Below, piece after piece: positions 1-8,813 of a stretch of 64,000 nt of DNA. Location of the stretch: assembly GCF_016718685.1 (NCBI RefSeq), contig NZ_JADKCX010000034.1, positions 12,931 to 76,930 on the forward strand, written 5' to 3'. The notes beneath the pieces were generated by a model. That model saw only the letters and a list, made by a program, of their open reading frames with translations. It did not search any database and was not told the origin of the DNA. The position numbers were made by a program, and so were the translations under genes. The DNA comes from Haliscomenobacter sp. GTDB lineage: Bacteria; Bacteroidota; Bacteroidia; Chitinophagales; Saprospiraceae. Every line of letters starts with the position of its first letter. Position 1 is the stretch's first letter.

Positions 1-2098
1 CGCCCGCTGAATGCCAATGATGGTACCCCCGGCGCTGACCCATTCTTTCAAGTTTGGCTACGCCACCCGCGTTGATGGTTTGGAAGGACCCGTCGCCCAA
101 CACAATCACATTGTAGCGGCTGAGGTTGGAACGGGCAATGTCGTCGGCTTCTACTTTGGAAATCACCATATCAAAACGGGTATCTAGCAAGTGCCATACT
201 TCTCCAGCAGTATTCGCACCCACTCCTTCCCCCACTACGAGCATGACCTTGGGTTGGCGCAAAGTAAGAAAGTTGTTGCTGCCCAGGTCGATCCCATCGG
301 TGGTAAAACCGGTACTTACAGCATCAATGCTGACATTGAGTTCTTTGACAATCTCCGTCACCCACTGGTGGATTTGTTGCGGCGTTGCAGTTTGGTTTTG
401 CGCCGGAATCATGATGGTGCCCGGGTCGTATTTTTTCCCTTGCAGGGTGATGGCCGACATGCCCACTTTGGTTCGCAACCCTTTGCTTTGCAAAAACTGC
501 AAAGCCCGGGGCGCATAATAATCATCCCAACCCAGCATGTAAGCGTAATTGCTTTGTGCCGGAATGCTTGCGGCAGCCCGGACGGGTTTAGGACCATCTA
601 CTTTTGCGCCCAGTACTTTTCCATCCACCCCTTTTTTGGCCAGTGCAGCATAAGGAACGTTGAACGCCATGGGCAGTGCCCAACTGGAAATATCGTAAAA
701 GATACTGTCTTCAAACGTAGTGGGCGTTTCAAAAATACCCCGGATCAGGCGGTATTGTTTTTGCTCCAGCGGCACGACAAAAGAATGGTTGGGCTCAAAA
801 GTTTTGCCATCCACCGTTACTTTGCTGCCCAGGGCATAGACGTCAATCTCTTGTCGGCGCATGATTTCCACCAAACGATCGAGACGGGCCTGATCGTAAG
901 GATCGCCAAAAACGTAGCCCATGCGGCTGTCGTTGCGGGCTTCCTGCAAGGCGCTTTGGAAGAAAGATTTTTGGTGCTCCAGCAATTCCTGCTTCAGTTC
1001 AACCGCCGCTTTCTGGGTAGATAGGGCAGTACGCACCTGGTTGCGAATCGTAAAGGCGAAAGTCAACAATCCATTGGCACTTTCCTGCAAATGCCCGCGT
1101 GAACTGGCTTGTTCAAAAAGGATACCAATACAACCATGCGCATCGGGGAAAGTAGAACCTTTGCCGTAGTAGAAGTCGTCGTAACCTTCCTGCGAGTAGT
1201 ACAAAGAGCCAATTTCATCCAGATTTTTGACGTGGTACTGACCGATTTTGGCCGTCAATTCCTGGTTCTGTTTGGGTGTAATCGGGTTGACCCGGGTAGG
1301 CACTCCGGGCATAAAGAAAAACGAAGAGTTCGTCCCCATTTCGTGGTGATCGGTCAGGATATTGGGTTTCCACTCGTGGAAGATTTTGGCCCGCCCCCGG
1401 GATTCCGGATGCGCTCCGGTCAGCCAGTCACGGTTGAGGTCGAACCAGTAATGGTTGAAACGCCCGCCTGGCCAGACTTCACTGTACTCGCGGTCTTGTG
1501 GATCACCAGTGAGGTGGCGGTTGCGGTGTTGGTTGGCCCAGGTGGAAAAACGGTGAAAACCATCGGGGTTGAAGCAGGGGTCAAAAATAATGATGACCTC
1601 GTTCAGCAATTTGTCCAATTCCGGGCTTTGGCCAGCTGCCAGGTAATAGGCCACCAAGGGCGCGGCGTTGCCTCCGCTGGGTTCGTTGCCATGGATGGAA
1701 AAGCCCTGGTAAATCACTGCTGGCGTGTTTTTCAGGTCGGCTTTATCTGCTTCTGCCGGGTTGCTTACTTGCAGGTGGCGTGCCTTTAAATCAGGCAGAT
1801 TTTGGTGGTTGCGCTCGGAAGTGATGGCGATGTACACCAGCGGGCGTCCTTCGTAAGTGCGGGCGTATTCGGTCAGTTTGAAGCGCGGCGACAGTTCAGC
1901 CAGTTTGCGCATGTAGGCCAATTGCTGGTCGTGGCTGATGTGCCATTCCCCAATTTGGTAGCCCAGAAATGCTTCCGGGGTAGGGATTTTGGGATCATAG
2001 GTGATCTCCGGGAGGTAATAAGACAAGGCTTGTTTGCTTTGGGAATAACCCATGTATGACCACAGCAAACCCAGGATGAGTATCCATTTTTTGCTCAT
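1..2098 (-). CDS. M14 family zinc carboxypeptidase, secreted; 3' end beyond window
   Basis: The frame is open from an ATG at 2098 to the left edge, about 699 codons, so the C-terminus is missing. The first ~20 residues (MSKKWILILGLLWSYMGYSQ) are a signal peptide. The M14 metallocarboxypeptidase domain follows: the zinc motif HxxE is in SIHGNEPSG (H136, E139), the substrate-binding Asn-Arg pair in DLNRDW (about residues 220-225), the third zinc ligand in TDHHEMG (about residue 251), and a candidate catalytic Glu in GILFEQ further on. Members remove C-terminal residues from peptides; this one would act outside the cytoplasm. The product is long for M14, leaving several hundred residues after the catalytic domain, as in other Bacteroidota 'M14 metallopeptidase family' proteins. 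Family assignment is firm; substrate is unknown. Confidence 0.9.
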   Translation of the reverse strand, partial: MSKKWILILGLLWSYMGYSQSKQALSYYLPEITYDPKIPTPEAFLGYQIGEWHISHDQQLAYMRKLAELSPRFKLTEYARTYEGRPLVYIAITSERNHQNLPDLKARHLQVSNPAEADKADLKNTPAVIYQGFSIHGNEPSGGNAAPLVAYYLAAGQSPELDKLLNEVIIIFDPCFNPDGFHRFSTWANQHRNRHLTGDPQDREYSEVWPGGRFNHYWFDLNRDWLTGAHPESRGRAKIFHEWKPNILTDHHEMGTNSSFFFMPGVPTRVNPITPKQNQELTAKIGQYHVKNLDEIGSLYYSQEGYDDFYYGKGSTFPDAHGCIGILFEQASSRGHLQESANGLLTFAFTIRNQVRTALSTQKAAVELKQELLEHQKSFFQSALQEARNDSRMGYVFGDPYDQARLDRLVEIMRRQEIDVYALGSKVTVDGKTFEPNHSFVVPLEQKQYRLIRGIFETPTTFEDSIFYDISSWALPMAFNVPYAALAKKGVDGKVLGAKVDGPKPVRAAASIPAQSNYAYMLGWDDYYAPRALQFLQSKGLRTKVGMSAITLQGKKYDPGTIMIPAQNQTATPQQIHQWVTEIVKELNVSIDAVSTGFTTDGIDLGSNNFLTLRQPKVMLVVGEGVGANTAGEVWHLLDTRFDMVISKVEADDIARSNLSRYNVIVLGDGSFQTINAGGVAKLERMGQRRGYHHWHSAG

Positions 2099-2186
2099 AA
2101 TTTGGTTTGTTTTGTTAGCGTGAGTTTGTTTAAAAATGAAAAAAAGCGGCTAGTTTATCGCACACAAACTAACCGCTCCCAAAAAC

Positions 2187-2214
2187 CAAAAATAACAAAA
2201 CTCAAATGAGCAAC
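2187..2214 (-). promoter_or_regulatory. Candidate promoter of the M14 peptidase gene
   Basis: On the minus strand the -7 box TATTTTTG (2187-2194) fits the Bacteroidota consensus TAnnTTTG. A TTG that could serve as the -33 box lies 17 bases upstream (2212-2214). Transcription would start about 80 bases before the ATG at 2098. Prediction from motif only. Confidence 0.45.
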
Positions 2215-2311
2215 ATGGAAAACTTTATGATCTGCTAATGTCTGTTGAGTTTACGAAGATGATGAACCGCTATCAGGCGACAGACAACACAATGCCCATC
2301 GCACAGGATGT

Positions 2312-2668
2312 TTAATCCAGCGCAATTTTGGAGCACAAAATTGAATGTTGATCAATCACCAAAACTTGACGCAAGCTACCGGACTCCTGTTTTACCCTTA
2401 AAATGTAACGACCTTTTGGCAATTTAGAGAGGTTCAAACGGGTCATGTAACCGTTGTGTGCAGTGATGTTCTGTTCATGGTAGGTTTCGCGACTGTCGAG
2501 GCTTTCCAGCGTGATGGAGGTTTTTTCTTTTTGCAGATTGGCCAGGTGGACCACCAAAGAGCGGTCGTCGACCGAGGTGTTCATTAGTACATTTTCAATG
2601 ATTGGTGGAGTTGCCAGCAGTTGTAGCATAGACAGAGCTAACGCTAAGGACATGATTAGACGCTTCAT
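2312..2668 (-). CDS. Small secreted protein of unknown function
   Basis: 118 residues. An N-terminal hydrophobic stretch (MKRLIMSLALALSMLQLLA) is a likely signal peptide. The rest is predicted beta-rich and ends with LPKGRYILRVKQESGSLRQVLVID, which resembles the last strands of T9SS sorting domains and of DUF3244-type small secreted proteins of Bacteroidota. It may be a free-standing beta-sandwich of that type; no catalytic motif is visible. It lies alone, 213 bases upstream of the M14 gene on the same strand. Not recognised with certainty. Confidence 0.6.
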   Translation of the reverse strand: MKRLIMSLALALSMLQLLATPPIIENVLMNTSVDDRSLVVHLANLQKEKTSITLESLDSRETYHEQNITAHNGYMTRLNLSKLPKGRYILRVKQESGSLRQVLVIDQHSILCSKIALD

Positions 2669-2884
2669 AAAAGATCAGGTTTAAATGATAAATAATGCAA
2701 CGCCAGGGGTGAACTGGCGTTGCTTTGTCGGGTAATGATTTCTTATTGGGAAAGACGAGTACTGATTCGAAAGAGTTGCTCGAAAAAGTGTTAAAATTTG
2801 AATAGCTCGATAGAAAGCCATTTTTTAAAGACCAAGCGCCTGTTTGCTGGTATAAAATTTTTATTTGAATGAGCTAAACAGAGA

Positions 2885-3580
2885 CTATTTGTGCAACAGT
2901 TCAAAACGAAAGCGCATGGAAAGGGTGGTGACGCTGCTAAGAGGATCGGCTTTTGCGGCTTCGGTTTGGTCGTAGTGGCGCGACAAAGCAGGATCTTCCA
3001 GCAATTCATAGTAGTTCAATTCCTGTTTGTTCAGGTCTTCTACTTCCAGAATTTTGCCCAAGCTGCAATTCATCAGGGTGGCCATTTTTTCGGCCTTACT
3101 GCGGGCTTTGGTGTACAGTTTTTCAAATAAACCCATTTCAGTTTTTTCAACTTCCGGGTAGATTTTGTCTCCCACGTTTCCCTCCACGTAGTTCAATTGG
3201 CGCAGCAGCGTCACCAGGTTGTCTAACTCGGTTTTATTGTTGACCTTGATTTTGAAAATGACAAAAGGAGCTTCATCGCGCGAGATGGCGAAGTTTTCTT
3301 CGCGGTTGATGACGTATTTTACTTTATTGCTCTCCAAAAATTGCTTGAGTTGGTTTTCGTTTTCCTTGATGCGGGAGCGAATCATTTTGCGTTGTGCTTC
3401 GTAATCGCGATCCAGGTCTAATTCGTCTTCCAATTCCGGATTGACCCGCAAATGGTATTCCATCGCAACTGGCTGACGTTCCAATGATTCCATCATTTTT
3501 ATATCCAGGTAAGCCGGAGTTTGTGCGTAAATGTTTCCCAAACCAGCAATAAGGCAGAGTAACAGGAACAGCTTTTTCAT
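2885..3580 (-). CDS. SIMPL domain (DUF541) periplasmic protein
   Basis: 231 residues from the ATG at 3580, chosen because it opens a clear signal peptide (MKKLFLLLCLIAGLGNIYAQ); the frame stays open upstream but that part has no protein-like features. The mature part has the SIMPL pattern: a lysine/glutamate-rich helix, VKYVINREENFAISRDEAPFVIFKIKVNNKTELDNLV, and a C-terminal helix KARSKAEKMATLM near residue 170, the counterpart of the 'A...KAEAlA' helix of BP26/OMP28-like proteins. SIMPL proteins are periplasmic or outer-membrane associated and form oligomers; their biochemical role is not settled. It is transcribed away from the DUF2279 gene that starts at 3701. Confidence 0.7.
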   Translation of the reverse strand: MKKLFLLLCLIAGLGNIYAQTPAYLDIKMMESLERQPVAMEYHLRVNPELEDELDLDRDYEAQRKMIRSRIKENENQLKQFLESNKVKYVINREENFAISRDEAPFVIFKIKVNNKTELDNLVTLLRQLNYVEGNVGDKIYPEVEKTEMGLFEKLYTKARSKAEKMATLMNCSLGKILEVEDLNKQELNYYELLEDPALSRHYDQTEAAKADPLSSVTTLSMRFRFELLHK

Positions 3581-3631
3581 GTTTAATGGGATATTAATGG
3601 GTATTAAAAAATATTGATTAGGTACTAAACG

Positions 3632-3639
3632 TACTTTTG
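3632..3639 (+). promoter_or_regulatory. Candidate -7 box for the DUF2279 gene
   Basis: TACTTTTG matches TAnnTTTG and lies about 60 bases before the ATG at 3701. The only upstream TTG (3614-3616) is 15 bases away, a little close for the usual spacing, so this is tentative. Confidence 0.3.
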
Positions 3640-3700
3640 TTACAAATTTGCCGAGGTATGCTTCAAAAATAGACATTTCTCGGCGCCAAAATCGATTAGC

Positions 3701-4693
3701 ATGCGGATTACCTTTGTTTTGTTGTTCCTCATCCAGGTATCGAGTGGTTTTGCACAAGAAAAAAACACCTGGCAGTGGCTGGAGCCCGCAGACACGTTCA
3801 ACAACAAACGCTTTAAACTCCTGACAATTGGTGGGGCTGCTGCCTATGCGGCAACTTCGGTGGGGCTCTATTCCATATGGTACAAAAATTATGACCTTGG
3901 GCCTTTTCATTTTTTTAATGATAAATTTGGCAACAACGACGAATGGGAAAAAGTAGACAAAGCAGGTCACGTGGTTACGGCTTACGCCGAAAGTTATCTG
4001 GCTTTTAAGGGCATGCGTTGGGCCGGTGTAAAACACAAACCGGCAGTTTGGATTGGTGCGGGAGTCGGTACGATTTTGCAAGGAACGATCGAAGTTATGG
4101 ATGGTTTCTCAGCGGGTTGGGGCTTTTCAAAAATGGATGTATTGGCCAATACCATCGGGGTAGCCACTTTTACTACCCAGGAATTGTTGTGGAAGGAACA
4201 ACGCATGATGATCAAGGTGTCGAATACCCGTCCCAATTATCCGACTACGCTGATTCCTGGCAATAAAGGTGGCCCTCCGCTGAGTGTTCGCCAGATTGCC
4301 CACGGATTGTACGGCGACAACTATTTGGAAGCCTTCGTCAAAGACTACAATGGCATGACGGTTTGGGCCTCGATCAACCCCGCTTCTTTTTTAAAACTTT
4401 CCGAGAACAGCCGTTTTCCCCGCTGGCTCAACGTAGCGGTAGGTTTTGGTGCAGACGGGGTTTATGGCGCGTATGGCAACGTATATACCAATGCCAATGA
4501 CAGCTACAGCCTGACCAACATTCCTCGCGAAAAAGAGTACTACCTTTCCTTTGATGTGGATTTGCGCCGTATCCGTACCCGCAGTCCGCTGTTGCGTACC
4601 ATTTTTCAAGGCCTGTCTTTTGTGAAAATTCCCGGACCAACTTTGGAAATGAGTTCGATTGGAAAACCTAAATTCCACTTCTTTTATTGGTGA
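3701..4693 (+). CDS. DUF2279 family exported protein
   Basis: 330 residues with a signal peptide (MRITFVLLFLIQVSSGFAQ). The central region from about residue 50 to 165 carries the DUF2279 signature: a hydrophobic helix (LLTIGGAAAYAATSVGLYSIWY), KVDKAGHVVTAY, a small-residue helix (GAGVGTILQGTIEVMDGFSAGWGFSKMD) and ANTIGVATFTTQELLW. These proteins are common in Bacteroidota as predicted envelope proteins with several short amphipathic or membrane segments; their function is not established. The C-terminal half (GLSFVKIPGPTLEMSSIGKPKFHFFYW) has the alternating pattern of beta strands, possibly outer-membrane. Separated by 97 bases from the glycosidase gene downstream. Confidence 0.75.
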   Translation: MRITFVLLFLIQVSSGFAQEKNTWQWLEPADTFNNKRFKLLTIGGAAAYAATSVGLYSIWYKNYDLGPFHFFNDKFGNNDEWEKVDKAGHVVTAYAESYLAFKGMRWAGVKHKPAVWIGAGVGTILQGTIEVMDGFSAGWGFSKMDVLANTIGVATFTTQELLWKEQRMMIKVSNTRPNYPTTLIPGNKGGPPLSVRQIAHGLYGDNYLEAFVKDYNGMTVWASINPASFLKLSENSRFPRWLNVAVGFGADGVYGAYGNVYTNANDSYSLTNIPREKEYYLSFDVDLRRIRTRSPLLRTIFQGLSFVKIPGPTLEMSSIGKPKFHFFYW

Positions 4694-4727
4694 TTAAAAT
4701 TACCCCGGGTGGATAAATGATTTATTT

Positions 4728-4735
4728 TAGATTTG
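4728..4735 (+). promoter_or_regulatory. Candidate -7 box for the GH65 gene
   Basis: TAGATTTG fits TAnnTTTG and lies 55 bases before the ATG at 4791. No well-spaced -33 TTG is seen. Confidence 0.3.
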
Positions 4736-4790
4736 CTGATTCCCGAAATCCTTTCCACAGCTACAATAGTGGGATCAATAATGTGAAACA

Positions 4791-6827
4791 ATGAAACGAT
4801 TAGCACTTTTTTTCCTCTGCACTGCTTTTGGCAGTATGGGCGTTGCCCAAAATTTGAGTGATTCACCCTGGCACGTGTCCGCCCAAAACATCGACCCGAG
4901 CAAGTATTTTGGGGTTACGGTGGCCAATGGCATGGTGGGTTTGGTCTCTTCACCAGAACCCATGCGGGTCAAAGACGTGGTACTCAATGGGGTATACGAC
5001 AACTACCAGCGCGGCCGGGTGTCCAACATCCTCAAAACCTTCAACCACATCAACATGAACCTGGATGTGGATGGTCGCCGCATTGGCCGGGCCGACATCA
5101 GTAATTACCAGCAAGCACTGGACATGCAAAAAGCGTCATTGGCCACTACGTTTGAAGTGGGCGATAAGCTGAGCGTTCGGCACACCCTCATGTCGCTGCG
5201 CCATTTGCCCTTTACCGCCATGAGCATCATTGAAATCAAGGCCAAAAAAGACGTGACCATCACCCCGATGAGCGTCATCGAAGCCCCGGATCACCTCAGC
5301 GATGTACGCAATTACTACAGTGAAATCGACCGCCCCCACGTGGTTATTCCGCTCTTGACCTCGGTGGCCAACAGCCCTAGTGGGAAAGTGAAAGTAGCGG
5401 CTTCGACCAGCTTTGTTTTTGACGAACCTCATGGACAGGAACCCAAGATCATCCACGAAGATTGGGACTACAACATGCACCTGGCCAAGTTTTACAAAAA
5501 ACTCAAAGCGGGCGAAACTTACCGGTTTACCCTGGTTGGTTCAGCCGTATCAACGGCGCATTTCCAGGATCCCCACAACGAAGCCGAGCGTTTGACCATT
5601 TTTGCCAAACTGGAAGGTACGGCACGGTTGCTCAAGCGGCATGAAGCCGAATGGGCCAAACTTTGGGAAAGTGACATCGTCATTGAAGGTGATTTGGAAG
5701 CCCAACGGGCCGTGCGTTTTGCCATTTACCACTTGTATTCTTTCGCCCGTGAGGGTACGGCTTACAGCCTTTCTCCGATGGGGTTGTCGGGATTGGGGTA
5801 CAACGGTCACGTATTTTGGGACACCGAATTGTGGATGTATCCTCCCGTGCTGATGTTGCAGCCCGCCATTGCCCGTTCTTTGCTCGACTACCGCTTTGAG
5901 CGCCTGGAAGCGGCCAAACGCAATGCTTTTTCGCACGGCTACAAAGGGGCCATGTACCCCTGGGAATCCAGCGACGACGGATCGGAAGATACCCCGGTTT
6001 GGGCGCTTACCGGCCCCTTTCAGCACCACATCACCGGGGATATTGCCTGGGCCAACTGGAAATATTATCAAGTAACCAAAGACAAACTTTGGTTGCGCGA
6101 CCGCGGCTGGCCCGTGATCAAAGCCGCCGCCGAATTCTGGGCGAGCCGGGTAGAGCGCAATGGCCCAGGAAAATACGACATCAACAACGTGATTGGAGCC
6201 AATGAATGGCAAGAGAACATCGACAACAATGCCTTTACCAATGGCATGGCGATTACTTCTCTGCGCATCGCTACCCAGACCGCGAAAGAACTGGGACTTG
6301 CCCCTGATCCTGATTGGGAACATGTAGCCCAAAACATCCCCATCCTCAAATTTCCCGATGGAACCACCCGCGAAAATGCCACTTACGACGGCGTGACCAT
6401 CAAACAAGCCGACGTAAACTTGCTCTCTTTTCCTTTGGACATCATCAAGGACGAAGCCAGTATCCGCAAAGACCTCCAGTACTACGAACCCCGCATGGCT
6501 CAAGACGGTCCTGCGATGGGGCAATCGGTTTTGGCTGCGCTGTATGGCCGTTTGGGGGAAGCCGAAAAGGCCTACGGGATGTTCAAAAAAAGTTACCAAC
6601 CCAACCAGGTTCCACCTTTTGGGGTATTGGCAGAAACGGCAGGTGGTAATAATCCCTATTTTGCCACGGGTGCAGGGGGCATGTTGCAAGCCATTCTGGC
6701 TGGCCTCGGCGGACTGGAGATTACCGATCAGGGGATCATTCAGTTGAAAACCAAATTGCCAAAGGCCTGGAAGTCTTTGACCTTGAAAGGGGTAGGGGTT
6801 GAAAAAAAGACGTTTGTGGTAAAATAA
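4791..6827 (+). CDS. Secreted glycoside hydrolase family 65 protein (PGGHG-like)
   Basis: 678 residues with a cleavable signal peptide (MKRLALFFLCTAFGSMGVAQ). The order of parts is that of GH65: an N-terminal beta-sandwich (residues ~30-290) and an (alpha/alpha)6 barrel. Key motifs are GHVFWDTELWMYP (about residue 340), the substrate-binding loop of the family, and NVIGANEWQENIDNNAF (about residue 468), where the Glu of NEW corresponds to the general acid. The spacing and the 'NEWQENIDNNAFTN' form are closest in my memory to protein-glucosylgalactosylhydroxylysine glucosidase (ATHL1) and acid trehalase-like members rather than to phosphorylases. It probably removes glucose from an alpha-linked substrate outside the cytoplasm; the exact substrate is not deducible. 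A GGGTTCGA-repeat hairpin begins directly after its stop codon. Confidence 0.82.
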   Translation: MKRLALFFLCTAFGSMGVAQNLSDSPWHVSAQNIDPSKYFGVTVANGMVGLVSSPEPMRVKDVVLNGVYDNYQRGRVSNILKTFNHINMNLDVDGRRIGRADISNYQQALDMQKASLATTFEVGDKLSVRHTLMSLRHLPFTAMSIIEIKAKKDVTITPMSVIEAPDHLSDVRNYYSEIDRPHVVIPLLTSVANSPSGKVKVAASTSFVFDEPHGQEPKIIHEDWDYNMHLAKFYKKLKAGETYRFTLVGSAVSTAHFQDPHNEAERLTIFAKLEGTARLLKRHEAEWAKLWESDIVIEGDLEAQRAVRFAIYHLYSFAREGTAYSLSPMGLSGLGYNGHVFWDTELWMYPPVLMLQPAIARSLLDYRFERLEAAKRNAFSHGYKGAMYPWESSDDGSEDTPVWALTGPFQHHITGDIAWANWKYYQVTKDKLWLRDRGWPVIKAAAEFWASRVERNGPGKYDINNVIGANEWQENIDNNAFTNGMAITSLRIATQTAKELGLAPDPDWEHVAQNIPILKFPDGTTRENATYDGVTIKQADVNLLSFPLDIIKDEASIRKDLQYYEPRMAQDGPAMGQSVLAALYGRLGEAEKAYGMFKKSYQPNQVPPFGVLAETAGGNNPYFATGAGGMLQAILAGLGGLEITDQGIIQLKTKLPKAWKSLTLKGVGVEKKTFVVK

Positions 6828-6917
6828 GGGTTCGGGGGTTCGATGTTCGAGGGTTGCACAAAATTCGATCCCGAACCTTCGAACCCCCGAACCCTCGAAC
6901 CCCCGAACGTCGAACCC
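6828..6917. repeat. Intergenic hairpin of tandem 8-mers (GGGTTCGA / CGAACCCC)
   Basis: The left arm (6828-6855) is made of about 3.5 copies of an 8-base unit GGGTTCGR and the right arm (6871-6917) of about six copies of its complement CGAACCCY. The arms can pair in several registers around a ~15-base loop. The element starts on the base after the TAA of the GH65 gene and ends 15 bases before the ATG of the next gene. A second copy of the same family lies at 29033-29107. It may act as a transcription barrier or mRNA stabiliser; no T-tract follows. Confidence 0.8.
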
Positions 6918-6932
6918 GTTAAAACACTTAAC

Positions 6933-8267
6933 ATGAAACATACTTACACATTTCTTTTCAGTCTTGTATTTCTGAGTTTTGCCTGTCAAAAAGAATACGA
7001 CCAGGCCGAAGCAGAAAACCCAGAGTATTTGCACCGTTCGGTGTATGCGTTGAATGAAATCATCATTCACGATATTTTTTCGCCACCCGTGGCCAGCCGG
7101 ATTTATGCCTATTCCAGTTTGGCGGGTTATGAAGCGGGGCGACACGCCGATTCCAGCACGCAGTCCTTGGCCGGGCAAGTGCGCTGGCTCACGCAATTGC
7201 CCCAGCCGGAAGCGGGGCAGGAATACTGTTTTCCCTTGGCGGGCGTACACGCTTTTTTAACCGTTGGGCGTGCGTTGACTTTTTCCGAAGACTTGATGGA
7301 TGAATTTCGGGAGAATTTATACAAGGAGTTGAAGAAAAAATCGGGCATCAGCAAAGACGTTTTTGAACGATCTATTGCCTATGGAACTGCGGTAGGCCTT
7401 GCCGTGATGGAGCACACCAAAACCGATAACTACAAAGAAACGCGGACTTTTCCCAAGTTTACAGTGGATGAAAGTAATCCAGCGCGCTGGCAACCAACTC
7501 CCCCAGATTACAAGGATGCTGCCGAGCCCCACTGGAGCAAAATTCGACCCTTTGTACTGGATTCAGCGGGGCAGTTTTTGCCGCCACCGCCGCCACCTTT
7601 TGATACCGCTAAAGGCAGTTTGTTTCGTCAAAAAGTGGATGAAGTATACCATGCGCTGGACGTAACTAATCGCGCCGAACGGGAAGAGATCGCCTATTTC
7701 TGGGACGATAACCCCTTTGTGTCCCACCACGCTGGTCACGTGATGTTTGCCGACAAAAAGGTAACCCCTGGTGGCCACTGGATGAACATTGCCATGTTGG
7801 CTTCACGGATGGAGAAAGCAGATTTTGTCAAATCCTCAGAGGCTTATCTCTACACGGCGATAGGTTTGCTGGAAGGCTTCATCAGTTGTTGGCACGGCAA
7901 ATATTTCTACAACCTGGTACGCCCGGAAACTTACATCAACAAATACATGGACCAGGATTGGCGGCCATTTTTACAAACGCCAGCTTTTCCTGAACATACC
8001 AGTGGGCACAGCGTGATTTCCCGGGCAGCTTCGGAAGGACTAACCTATTTGTATGGCGATAACTTTGCTTTCAACGATACAACGAATGTGGAATATGGCC
8101 GTACAGCCCGAAAATTTGGATCTTTCATCGAGGCATCGAACGAAGCGAGCATCAGCCGCTTGTACGGTGGGATTCACTTTTTGCCTGCACTGAGGATGGG
8201 CGAACAGCAAGGAAGGATGGTTGGTGAGTTGATCCGGGCAAGGATTGTGACGCGAAGAAAAGAGTAA
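6933..8267 (+). CDS. Vanadium-dependent haloperoxidase / PAP2-fold lipoprotein
   Basis: 444 residues from the ATG at 6933, selected because it gives a lipoprotein signal (MKHTYTFLFSLVFLSFAC, lipobox Cys18); the frame extends upstream only through repeat DNA. The C-terminal third has the PAP2/vanadium haloperoxidase signature: PAFPEHTSGHSVISRA (about residues 350-365) supplying the phosphate/vanadate-binding Gly-His, and SRLYGGIHFLPALRMGEQQGRMVG (about residues 405-430), where GGIHF holds the His that would bind vanadate covalently. Family members oxidise halides with peroxide or act as acid phosphatases; which applies cannot be told from sequence alone. It would be anchored in an envelope membrane. 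It is co-directional with the GH65 gene, 105 bases apart. Confidence 0.82.
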   Translation: MKHTYTFLFSLVFLSFACQKEYDQAEAENPEYLHRSVYALNEIIIHDIFSPPVASRIYAYSSLAGYEAGRHADSSTQSLAGQVRWLTQLPQPEAGQEYCFPLAGVHAFLTVGRALTFSEDLMDEFRENLYKELKKKSGISKDVFERSIAYGTAVGLAVMEHTKTDNYKETRTFPKFTVDESNPARWQPTPPDYKDAAEPHWSKIRPFVLDSAGQFLPPPPPPFDTAKGSLFRQKVDEVYHALDVTNRAEREEIAYFWDDNPFVSHHAGHVMFADKKVTPGGHWMNIAMLASRMEKADFVKSSEAYLYTAIGLLEGFISCWHGKYFYNLVRPETYINKYMDQDWRPFLQTPAFPEHTSGHSVISRAASEGLTYLYGDNFAFNDTTNVEYGRTARKFGSFIEASNEASISRLYGGIHFLPALRMGEQQGRMVGELIRARIVTRRKE

Positions 8268-8273
8268 GCGAGG

Positions 8274-8350
8274 GTTTGGGGTTCTGGCTCGTTATCGTAT
8301 GCGGAGTAGAATCCCAAACAGCCTCTCAACGAGGACCAAAAACTTTTTTT
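8274..8350 (+). terminator. Probable terminator after the haloperoxidase gene
   Basis: GTTTGGGGTTCT (8274-8285) can pair with AGAATCCCAAAC (8308-8319) with one mismatch. A second small stem CCTC/GAGG (8322-8334) follows and then a T7 run (8344-8350). It lies between the haloperoxidase stop and the TetR operon operator. Confidence 0.4.
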
Positions 8351-8368
8351 GACCGTAGTTGTTAGAAA

Positions 8369-8388
8369 GTTAGTGAGTATTCACTAAC
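8369..8388. promoter_or_regulatory. Palindromic operator of the TetR-regulated operon
   Basis: GTTAGTGA-GTAT-TCACTAAC is a perfect 8+8 palindrome with a 4-base centre. Its size and GTGA/TCAC arms are typical of TetR/AcrR-family operators. It sits 20 bases before the ATG at 8408. A near-consensus -7 box (TATTCTTG, 8396-8403) follows at once, so a bound repressor would cover the -33 region. The second gene of the operon encodes a TetR protein, so autoregulation is the natural reading (inference). Confidence 0.65.
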
Positions 8389-8407
8389 AATCTTTTATTC
8401 TTGCAAA

Positions 8408-8809
8408 ATGAACGGTAAAAACAACATCGCAATCGGCTTCCTCACCATGGGTTTTTTCATGGCTTACGGGTTTCTGCTGATTTATCTCCGGGACTTTGCC
8501 CCTGATAAAGAAGCATGGGTAAACAGTTACTCCATCGGCAAGCACTTCGAATCCCGCTTGGCGCACGTGCATGGCAACTTGTTTGCTTTTCTAAACATCC
8601 TGATTGGCTACCCTGCTCACTTTCAGTCGCAATTGGCCAATGTCAAAGCCATTTCGTGGCTGGCACTCACGGGGCTTTTGATGCCAATCGGCATTTTGTC
8701 GGAAGTTTATTTCGGCTTACCACCCGCACTTGTCCTCATTGGAGCCATGGCCATGACGGCTTCGGTTATTTGGCTGGGTTTTTCTTTTTTACGCATCAAA
8801 ACAGCATAA
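8408..8809 (+). CDS. Small integral membrane protein, first gene of the TetR operon
   Basis: 133 residues with four predicted membrane helices: IAIGFLTMGFFMAYGFLLIYL (residues 7-27), GNLFAFLNILIGY (~56-68), AISWLALTGLLMPIGILSEVYF (~80-101) and PALVLIGAMAMTASVIWLGFSFL (~105-128). Between helices 1 and 2 a soluble loop contains SRLAHVHGN, with two His that could bind a metal or haem; this is suggestive only. I do not recognise the family. It is the first of three closely packed genes (4 bases to tetR, then 9 bases to the cupin gene) behind the operator at 8369-8388, so it is probably the main target of the regulator. Confidence 0.7.
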   Translation: MNGKNNIAIGFLTMGFFMAYGFLLIYLRDFAPDKEAWVNSYSIGKHFESRLAHVHGNLFAFLNILIGYPAHFQSQLANVKAISWLALTGLLMPIGILSEVYFGLPPALVLIGAMAMTASVIWLGFSFLRIKTA

Positions 8810-8813
8810 CTAA

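Noticed and set aside
191..1789. Several plus-strand frames of 80-280 codons
   Set aside because: They lie opposite an M14 peptidase whose motifs are all present on the minus strand.
6828..6917. Repeat cluster considered as a CRISPR array
   Set aside because: Units are 8 bases, touch one another without unique spacers, and form a hairpin; no cas gene is near.
5550..7250. A 566-codon open frame on the minus strand opposite the GH65 gene
   Set aside because: The plus strand encodes a clear GH65 protein and the next lipoprotein; the minus frame is an antisense shadow with no domain.
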